Shown here: positions 1 through 5,937 of the stretch, piece after piece
Position numbering within the stretch: the first letter of the stretch is position 1
How the letters are laid out: every line of letters starts with the position of its first letter
Origin: a virus
Length of the DNA stretch: 37,732 nt
IMG/VR virus record: IMGVR_UViG_3300029309_000115
Coordinates: 1 to 37,732 of that record
Direction: 5' to 3' (one strand)
The notes under the pieces: generated by a model
What the model saw: the letters and a program-made list of their open reading frames with translations, nothing else
Database searches by the model: none
Told to the model about the DNA's origin: nothing
Translations under genes and position numbers: made by a program

Positions 1-1
1 G

Positions 2-1135
2 CCCTACCACAATATGAATGCTACGATGGAGTTTGCATTTGACTCAAACAATAACCCATTAATGATTGGAAGTTTTATAAAATTAGCAAAAGAAAAACAA
101 ATAAAACCAAATGATTTTTTTAATTTTAAGGTGCAAGAGTATGAGGCTGAAGGTGAGTGGAAACATTATCCTCCTTGTGTACAAAAACTAATTCAAGAGG
201 GGTGGAGTGGTAATAATCGTAACAATTTTTTGTTTAATGTTTTAGTTTTAGAAATGAAAAAAAACTCTACCCTTTCTGTGCAACAGTTAGAAGAGACTGC
301 ACAAGAACGTAATGTACAAATTTTTACAACTCCATTAGGCAAGAATGAAGTATCGCAACTTGCAAAATCAGTCCACAAAGGAGGCTATGAATTTCAATGT
401 CCTCCTAAACATCCAGAATATGGGCCAATCTGTAACAAGGAATTATGTAAAACAAGAAGACTTGGCATTGGTGATGCAGTGCCAGAAATTATAGAATTTT
501 TTGATAATATAAACTATATACAAGATACAAAAAATATATGGTATGAGTTTGATTATAAAGGTCAACGCATAAGTGTTACACCAGAGGATATGAAAGATGA
601 AAAGAATTTTAGGGTGAAACTGTTAAGACATCGAGTATATTGGCTAACACTACCAAAACCTCGTAAAGGCCCAAGTCCCTTTGAATTGTTGATGAAAACA
701 ATTGTAGATAAATCTATTGAGTCTACTGACCATCAGTATAAAGACACTGTTGAAGAAGAGCGGTATTCTGTACTTAAAGACTTTTTTGAATCACACATTG
801 AACAAGATAAGTTTGAAAAATTGAAGGATGGTTATGTGGTTTTAGATTCTAAAACAAATATTTGTTATTTTAAGAAACTAACTTTGGATCGTTTCTTAAA
901 AAAAAATGCAGCTCGCACCTTTAACACTACGACAGATGCTTTACGTATGTTAGGTTGTGATAGAGCAGACTACAAAGAAGGTGAGAAAAATGTATGGTAT
1001 GTTGAGATGCCTAACTTTGTAAGTCATCAAAGTATCAAGAAAAAAGTAGAAAAAGATGAAAGTGAAATGGATGAAAGGTATCATGATAAATTCAGGAATT
1101 CAAAAACAAAAGAGTCTGCACAGAAAGACAATTAA
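2..1135 (+). CDS. DNA primase, C-terminal part (5' end cut by window)
   Basis: The reading frame is open to the left window edge, so the ATG at 14 is probably internal and the gene starts upstream. Counting from that ATG, four cysteines (C55 in YPPCVQKL, C129, C140, C145) lie in an arrangement like the iron-sulfur domain of archaeal/eukaryotic primase large subunit (PPC followed by a Cys cluster). An Arg-rich patch (GNNRNNFLFN) follows the first Cys. The last 80 residues look like a winged-helix domain. The catalytic part would be upstream and is not visible. The helicase and polymerase genes directly downstream fit a role in phage DNA priming. The Fe-S assignment is inferred from Cys spacing; a zinc site is the alternative. 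Confidence 0.6.
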   Translation, partial: PYHNMNATMEFAFDSNNNPLMIGSFIKLAKEKQIKPNDFFNFKVQEYEAEGEWKHYPPCVQKLIQEGWSGNNRNNFLFNVLVLEMKKNSTLSVQQLEETAQERNVQIFTTPLGKNEVSQLAKSVHKGGYEFQCPPKHPEYGPICNKELCKTRRLGIGDAVPEIIEFFDNINYIQDTKNIWYEFDYKGQRISVTPEDMKDEKNFRVKLLRHRVYWLTLPKPRKGPSPFELLMKTIVDKSIESTDHQYKDTVEEERYSVLKDFFESHIEQDKFEKLKDGYVVLDSKTNICYFKKLTLDRFLKKNAARTFNTTTDALRMLGCDRADYKEGEKNVWYVEMPNFVSHQSIKKKVEKDESEMDERYHDKFRNSKTKESAQKDN

Positions 1136-2699
1136 AATTTTCGGCCCTCCTGGTACGGGTAAAACACACACCCTTATTGAAAGAGTATTGAAAAAACATT
1201 TAGCAAAGGGCACTCATCCTAAAGATATTGCCTTTATATCTTTTACAAATAAAGCAGTTGATACAGCTCGTGATAGAGCCTTGTCTACATTTACACAATA
1301 TACAACAGATGATTTTCAAAGATTTAAAACGTTACATAAGTATTGTAGGAGATATTTTGAGGAAGAGGTTTTTGATCCAAAAGATTGTATGCTTGACTAT
1401 GCCTTGCAAGCTAAGATTATTAAAACTTCAGACAATCGTTTATCTGACGATAATTTTCAATATAAGGATTGGTCATTAGGTGTGTATGATAAAGCACGAA
1501 ACACGCTCCAAGAACCTCAATTGGTATATAAAAATGAAAGCTATAAACGAGATTCACTTGATATATTTTTAAGAAAAGTTGATACATATGAACACTATAA
1601 GAAAGAGTCCTTCATTGATTTTACAGATATGATTGAAAGAGCGATAGATGAAGTAGATTTCCCTCCGCTTAAAGTCTTAATTTTAGACGAAGCTCAAGAT
1701 TTTACACCCTTACAATGGTCTGTAATTTATAAAATGTCTGATAAAGTTGAACGTATATATTTAGCTGGTGATGATGATCAAGGTATTTACAAATGGAATG
1801 GTGCAGATCCAAAATATTTTACTACTTATTTTCCTGGTCGCAAAGTTATACTTCGACAAACTAGGCGTTTTGGTGAACAAATTTATAAATTTTCTCAGAT
1901 AATACGACAAGGTATTTTTGATAGTGTTCGCAAAGATTATGAATGTTTACCAAAAAAAGGTACTGTAAATAGATATTTAAAATTTAATGAAGTGCCTTTT
2001 CATAAATTAGATGGCACTTGGTATATATTGGGTAGAGTGCGTTCAACAGTCAATGAATTAAGAATGGCCGCGAAAGATGCTGGTTTATATTTTTCTGATA
2101 ATAAAGGTACAAAAAGTTTTGATTCTAAACAATGGGATGCAATCAGAGCTTGGACTGCACTCACTAATAATAAAAAAATAACTCGTGATTCAGCAGAAAA
2201 TATGTATAAATATATAAGAGAATTAAAAGATTATGATTTTAGAACAGTAAAGTTTTGGCAGACTATTCCTGAAACACAATTGTTTAGTTTAAAGGATTTA
2301 CGAGATTGGGCAGGTTTAGATATGGATGATAGTTACTTAAAAAAAACTTGGTGGGAAGTTTTAAAAAGAAATTTTAAAGATAATCAAGTCGTCTATTTTG
2401 TTCAGCTTCTCAAAAATTATGGTCATAAAAAATTATCAAGCGAACCTGATATAGTTATTGATACAATACATTCAGTAAAAGGTGGTGAGGCTAATAATGT
2501 TCTTATATACTCAAAGACTAACTATGCCTCAACTTTTGACAGAAAGAATAGAGATGAAAAATCAGATGAAAAACGAGTATATTACACTGCGGTAACTCGT
2601 GCAAAAGATACCTTGCATATCTTGTCAACAGATCATCAATTTAATTATCCTATTGGCAAAGACTATTTAATTTATTTACAGGAGTATGATTATGGATGA
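1083..2699 (+). CDS. UvrD/Rep-family superfamily 1A DNA helicase
   Basis: ATP-dependent DNA unwinding during phage replication. Superfamily 1 motifs occur in order: Walker A GPPGTGKT (residues 21-28), motif II LILDEAQDFTP (D202, E203), motif III AGDDDQGIYKW, motif V IHSVKGGEANNV and motif VI YYTAVTRAKDTL with the arginine finger. At about 538 residues it is shorter than bacterial UvrD (about 700), as is usual for phage versions. I chose the ATG at 1083 because AAAGG lies 4 bases upstream. ATGs at 1056 and 1071 are in frame but lack a clear ribosome site. It overlaps the primase gene by about 50 bases and precedes the DUF3310 and polymerase genes, forming a replication operon. Confidence 0.9.
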   Translation: MINSGIQKQKSLHRKTIKIFGPPGTGKTHTLIERVLKKHLAKGTHPKDIAFISFTNKAVDTARDRALSTFTQYTTDDFQRFKTLHKYCRRYFEEEVFDPKDCMLDYALQAKIIKTSDNRLSDDNFQYKDWSLGVYDKARNTLQEPQLVYKNESYKRDSLDIFLRKVDTYEHYKKESFIDFTDMIERAIDEVDFPPLKVLILDEAQDFTPLQWSVIYKMSDKVERIYLAGDDDQGIYKWNGADPKYFTTYFPGRKVILRQTRRFGEQIYKFSQIIRQGIFDSVRKDYECLPKKGTVNRYLKFNEVPFHKLDGTWYILGRVRSTVNELRMAAKDAGLYFSDNKGTKSFDSKQWDAIRAWTALTNNKKITRDSAENMYKYIRELKDYDFRTVKFWQTIPETQLFSLKDLRDWAGLDMDDSYLKKTWWEVLKRNFKDNQVVYFVQLLKNYGHKKLSSEPDIVIDTIHSVKGGEANNVLIYSKTNYASTFDRKNRDEKSDEKRVYYTAVTRAKDTLHILSTDHQFNYPIGKDYLIYLQEYDYG

Positions 2700-2913
2700 A
2701 GTTAACTTTCCGTCACATTATCGTAAAGGTAAAATAGAATGTATTGATGCAATTGAAGCCGCCTTGACTACAGAGGAGTTCTTGGGATATCTTAAGGGAC
2801 AGATTATAAAATACACTTGGAGAGCAAAGCATAAAGGCAAAGAGTCACAAGATTATCAAAAACTACAATGGTATTGCACTCGACTCGTAAATTTTACAAA
2901 AGATAATGACTAG
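2692..2913 (+). CDS. DUF3310 family small protein
   Basis: This 73-residue protein has the DUF3310 pattern: PSHY near the start, IECIDAIEAAL, then GYLKGQIIKYTWRAKHKG and a Trp-containing C-terminal helix. The family is common next to phage nucleotide-metabolism and replication genes, and its biochemical role is unsettled. An earlier in-frame ATG at 2686 is only 1 base from the ribosome site CAGGAG (2679-2684), whereas 2692 is 7 bases away, which decides the start. It overlaps the helicase gene by 8 bases and the polymerase gene by 8 bases, so translation is probably coupled. Confidence 0.85.
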   Translation: MDEVNFPSHYRKGKIECIDAIEAALTTEEFLGYLKGQIIKYTWRAKHKGKESQDYQKLQWYCTRLVNFTKDND

Positions 2914-4774
2914 TTTACAATTAACATTTAATTTTAAAAAGCATATGTGGAGTGCTCCTAGTGAGTACAAAGATCTTAGTGATGCGAAAGAAATTGCGAT
3001 TGATTTAGAAACCAAAGACGAAGGTATTAATCAAGGTTTAGGTGCTGGTTGGGCTACAGGTGCTGGTGAAATAATAGGTTTTGCAGTTGCTACTGAGGGG
3101 TGGCAGGCTTACTATCCTTTTGGTCATTTTGGTGGTGGTAATTTAATCAAAGAGCAAGTGTTGAAATATATGCATGACATTTGTGCTTTACCTTGTGCTA
3201 AAATTTTTCACAATGCTCAATATGATGTAGGGTGGTTGAAAGCTTATGGTATCGATGTCAAAGGTGAAATTATTGATACTATGGTTGCTGGTGCTCTAAT
3301 TGATGAGAATAGATATACTTATAAATTAAATTCTTTAGCGAAAGATTATATTGGAGAATTAAAAGCAGAAACTGATTTGGTAGAGGCCGCAAAAGCTCAC
3401 GGTGTAGATCCTAAACAAGAGATGTGGATGTTACCAGCAGAGCATGTTGGTTTTTATGCAGAGCAAGATGCACGATTAACTTACTTGTTATGGCAAAGAT
3501 TTAAACACGAGATCTATAAACAGAATTTAGAAACAATTTGGGAATTAGAAAAAAAATTATTGCCTATCTTAATTGATATGCGAAAAAGAGGGATTAGAGT
3601 AGATTTAGAAAAAGCTAATATATTACAAAAACAATTTGCAGAAAAAGAAAAACAAGTCTTATTTCGTATAAAAAAACTTGTTGGTAAAGACATTGATATT
3701 TGGGCAGCCAGGCAAATAGGTTTTGCTTTTGACAAATTAGGTATTGATTATCCAAAGACTTCTAAATCAGGTGAGCCTAGTTTCACACAAAATTGGTTAT
3801 CTAATTCTGAACACGAGATTTCAAGGTGTATTGTAAGTGCTAGAGAATTAAATAAATTTAGAAACACTTTCCTTAATTCGATACTGAAGTTTGAGAACAA
3901 AGGTAGAATACATGCAGAGATACAACAACTTCGTAATGATTCTGGAGGTACTGTTAGTGGTAGATTAAGTATGTCAAATCCTAACTTACAACAATTACCA
4001 GCTCGCAACAAAGAGTTTGGACCTATGATTAGAGGTTTGTTTTTACCAGAAGAAGGCTACAGATGGGGTAGTTTTGATTACTCACAACAAGAACCACGTT
4101 TAGTGGTTCATTATGCCTCTAGTATTGGAGAAGGCTATGAGGGGTCACAAGAATTGGTTGAGGCTTATGCCAATGCAGATGCTGATTTTCATCAGACTGT
4201 GGCAGATTTAGTTGGGATTGATCGTAAGCAAGCAAAAACAATTGGATTAGGTTTGATGTATGGTATGGGTAAAAACAAATTAGCTAATATGCTTGGCCTT
4301 GGTTTTGATGAGGCTAGTGCTTTGATTGGAAAGTTTAATAGAAGAGCACCTTTTGTAAAAATGTTATCTGATAGATGTATGAAGAAAGCTAATGAGGAGG
4401 GTGTTATAAGAACAAAATTAGGTCGTAAATGTAGGTTTGATATGTGGGAGCCAAAAGATTTTGGTATACACACACCAGAAACTTTTGAAAATGCTAGTGC
4501 TAAATATGGTCGTAACAATATAAAAAGAGCTTTTACTTACAAGGCATTGAATAGATTAATTCAAGGCTCTGCCGCAGATCAAACTAAACAAGCCTTAGTC
4601 AAATGTAATGAAATTGGTTACTTGCCTTTATTACAAATACACGATGAACTTTGTTTTAATGTGCTCGAAGAAGATGTTGATAAAATCAAAAGTGCGATGG
4701 AGGGTTGCGTGGAACTCAATGTTCCAAGTGTGGTAGATGTAGCACTTGGTTCAAACTTTGGTGAAGCTACGTAA
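2906..4774 (+). CDS. polA: DNA polymerase I, family A, with 3'-5' exonuclease
   Basis: Replicative phage polymerase of 622 residues. The proofreading domain has Exo I IDLE (D33, E35), Exo II HNAQYD (N103, D107) and Exo III YAEQD (Y184, D188). The polymerase domain has motif A DYSQQEPRL (catalytic D391), motif B RKQAKTIGLGLMYG (R440, K444, Y452) and motif C QIHDEL (H579, D580, E581). There is no 5'-3' exonuclease domain, as in T7-type polymerases. The residue matching E. coli Phe762 is Leu448. In virioplankton studies this Leu variant has been linked to slower, more accurate synthesis and proposed as a marker of a temperate or slower lifestyle. The gene converges with a small minus-strand gene and overlaps its 3' end by 8 bases. 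Confidence 0.97.
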   Translation: MTSLQLTFNFKKHMWSAPSEYKDLSDAKEIAIDLETKDEGINQGLGAGWATGAGEIIGFAVATEGWQAYYPFGHFGGGNLIKEQVLKYMHDICALPCAKIFHNAQYDVGWLKAYGIDVKGEIIDTMVAGALIDENRYTYKLNSLAKDYIGELKAETDLVEAAKAHGVDPKQEMWMLPAEHVGFYAEQDARLTYLLWQRFKHEIYKQNLETIWELEKKLLPILIDMRKRGIRVDLEKANILQKQFAEKEKQVLFRIKKLVGKDIDIWAARQIGFAFDKLGIDYPKTSKSGEPSFTQNWLSNSEHEISRCIVSARELNKFRNTFLNSILKFENKGRIHAEIQQLRNDSGGTVSGRLSMSNPNLQQLPARNKEFGPMIRGLFLPEEGYRWGSFDYSQQEPRLVVHYASSIGEGYEGSQELVEAYANADADFHQTVADLVGIDRKQAKTIGLGLMYGMGKNKLANMLGLGFDEASALIGKFNRRAPFVKMLSDRCMKKANEEGVIRTKLGRKCRFDMWEPKDFGIHTPETFENASAKYGRNNIKRAFTYKALNRLIQGSAADQTKQALVKCNEIGYLPLLQIHDELCFNVLEEDVDKIKSAMEGCVELNVPSVVDVALGSNFGEAT

Positions 4775-4940
4775 TATTTTTTGCTGAGGCTATATCTTTT
4801 AAAATCATACGTCCTTTAATCGTATCAATTTTTTTTTCGATATCTTTCATCTCAATAGAATATACTCCTGTGCTTGTATACATGAAGTTCCACTGAGCTT
4901 CTAAAGCCATTTTTTCAGCTATTAAAGTATCCATATTCAT
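4767..4940 (-). CDS. Small helical protein of unknown function
   Basis: 57 residues, not recognised. It is charged, predominantly helical and carries EIEK-type heptad-like patterning (MKDIEKKIDTIKGRM). AAGGAG lies 4 bases before the ATG at 4940, with a second ATG 6 bases further in (4934). A near-consensus promoter stands immediately upstream, which is the best evidence that this short gene is real. It is the only minus-strand gene in the first 10 kb and ends inside the polymerase gene, so its transcript would be antisense to the polA 3' end. Confidence 0.6.
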   Translation of the reverse strand: MNMDTLIAEKMALEAQWNFMYTSTGVYSIEMKDIEKKIDTIKGRMILKDIASAKNIT

Positions 4941-4955
4941 ATATCTCCTTAGTAT

Positions 4956-4984
4956 ATAATAAGTTATTTTTGATGTTTTGTCAA
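4956..4984 (-). promoter_or_regulatory. Sigma70-type promoter for the minus-strand gene at 4767-4940
   Basis: On the minus strand, TTGACA (4979-4984) is separated by exactly 17 bases from TATTAT (4956-4961). AAGGAG and the start codon follow at once, implying a very short leader. Its -35 box is back to back with the -35 of the plus-strand promoter, and the two form a perfect 6-bp inverted repeat around a 6-bp centre (4979-4996). Confidence 0.75.
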
Positions 4985-4990
4985 TTCTTC

Positions 4991-5018
4991 TTGACATATC
5001 CTATATTATCTATATCTT
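4991..5018 (+). promoter_or_regulatory. Sigma70-type promoter for the operon starting at 5049
   Basis: TTGACA (4991-4996), 16-base spacer, TATCTT (5013-5018). It is the divergent partner of the minus-strand promoter. A ribosome site AAAGGA (5038-5043) precedes the first gene. The spacer contains TATCCTATATTAT, a sequence resembling the spacers of the promoters at 13.97 and 15.49 kb. Confidence 0.6.
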
Positions 5019-5048
5019 AATATAATTAACTTAACAGAAAGGAATATT

Positions 5049-5249
5049 ATGGATCCGAATAGATGGAAATCAGTAGCTGTCAGAGTAGCTGATTATAACT
5101 TATTGAAAGGTTTAGGAAAACTAAAACACAGAGCACCTGCCTCTCAAATTGCAAAATTAGTAGATGATTACATTAAATATTTAGCAAAAAAAGAAGGTTT
5201 AAAAGTTGAAGACCTTAAAAAAAAGTTAGTGGCTACTCAAAATGGATAA
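5049..5249 (+). CDS. Small basic protein, possibly ribbon-helix-helix
   Basis: 66 residues. A short beta-like segment (WKSVAVRVADYNLLKGL) is followed by SQIAKLVDDYIKYLAKKEG and a Lys-rich helix. The pattern is loosely like ribbon-helix-helix DNA-binding proteins, but no diagnostic residues prove it. It is the first gene after a divergent promoter, a position typical for an autoregulator. It overlaps the next gene by 8 bases. Confidence 0.6.
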   Translation: MDPNRWKSVAVRVADYNLLKGLGKLKHRAPASQIAKLVDDYIKYLAKKEGLKVEDLKKKLVATQNG

Positions 5250-5514
5250 AGCAAATAACTCTCAAGAAAAACAACTTCGTTGGGCACCTTTTCTAGCTTT
5301 TGTTGATACCAAAAGATATGGCACCGGGTATTTAGATACCTCAATAGCTCACGATGATTATAAAAAAGGTATACATATTTCATTACCAGAGCACCTAGAA
5401 CTTATAATGGATAGTGAATTCGAGTATAATGGTAAGAAGATGAAAGCTTTAACTGTTCATAGATGTCCTTATTGGGACGAATCTCTTTATGTCTTTGCTA
5501 GAGAGATAGAATGA
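5242..5514 (+). CDS. Hypothetical protein
   Basis: 90 residues, not recognised. It is soluble and mixed in charge, with aromatic residues near the N-terminus (RWAPFLAFVDTKRYGTGYL) and a C-terminal VHRCPYWDESLYVFA segment. It lies second in a four-gene run (5049-5934) and its stop overlaps the next start (ATGA). No strong ribosome site is seen, so it is probably translated by coupling. Confidence 0.6.
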   Translation: MDKANNSQEKQLRWAPFLAFVDTKRYGTGYLDTSIAHDDYKKGIHISLPEHLELIMDSEFEYNGKKMKALTVHRCPYWDESLYVFAREIE

Positions 5515-5717
5515 AGTGGATTTTAATTTTATTTTTATATAGTGGTGAGGAAGTCGTATATGGTGAACTTGAAGCCTGTAATGTAGACAAAATTTGGGAT
5601 AAAGTTGAAATGTACGAGCAAGAGAATAACATAGATGTTCAAGGTTGGGGTTGTTACGATGAGAAAACATTCATCATACGACAAAAAGCCAGAGAAAGTT
5701 TAGGTATAGATGTTTGA
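5511..5717 (+). CDS. Hypothetical small protein
   Basis: 68 residues. A short hydrophobic start (MKWILILFLYSGEE) is too short and too acidic afterwards to be a clear signal peptide. The rest is acidic with a WGCYDEK segment. Compact proteins of this form (Met-hydrophobic strand, helix, W-x-C-Y strand) recur in phages without known function. It overlaps both neighbours, which supports it being a real gene. Confidence 0.6.
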   Translation: MKWILILFLYSGEEVVYGELEACNVDKIWDKVEMYEQENNIDVQGWGCYDEKTFIIRQKARESLGIDV

Positions 5718-5934
5718 TTGGTTTATTGTAACACTTTGGTTTGAGTTAAATGACAAACTTTATATGAAACATTATCCAGACCACCTCGTCAGTAATTGTG
5801 AAAATGCAATTGTTGAACTTATTGATGTGTATAAAAAAAAATACCCACTGCGAGAGTTTCGTGCAGCTAAATGTAATAAACCTTCAGTCTGGTATAATAA
5901 ATACAAATTGAATAAGTGGGACATATATAAATAA
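5710..5934 (+). CDS. Hypothetical small protein
   Basis: 74 residues. The N-terminal strand FIVTLWFELNDKLYMKHY is followed by a helix with CENAIVELIDVYKKKY and a C-terminal AAKCNKPSVWYNKYK. The overall design is like the preceding gene product (strand, helix, Cys-containing strand), so the two may be distant paralogues. It ends 3 bases before the methyltransferase start. Confidence 0.6.
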   Translation: MFDWFIVTLWFELNDKLYMKHYPDHLVSNCENAIVELIDVYKKKYPLREFRAAKCNKPSVWYNKYKLNKWDIYK

Positions 5935-5937
5935 AAA

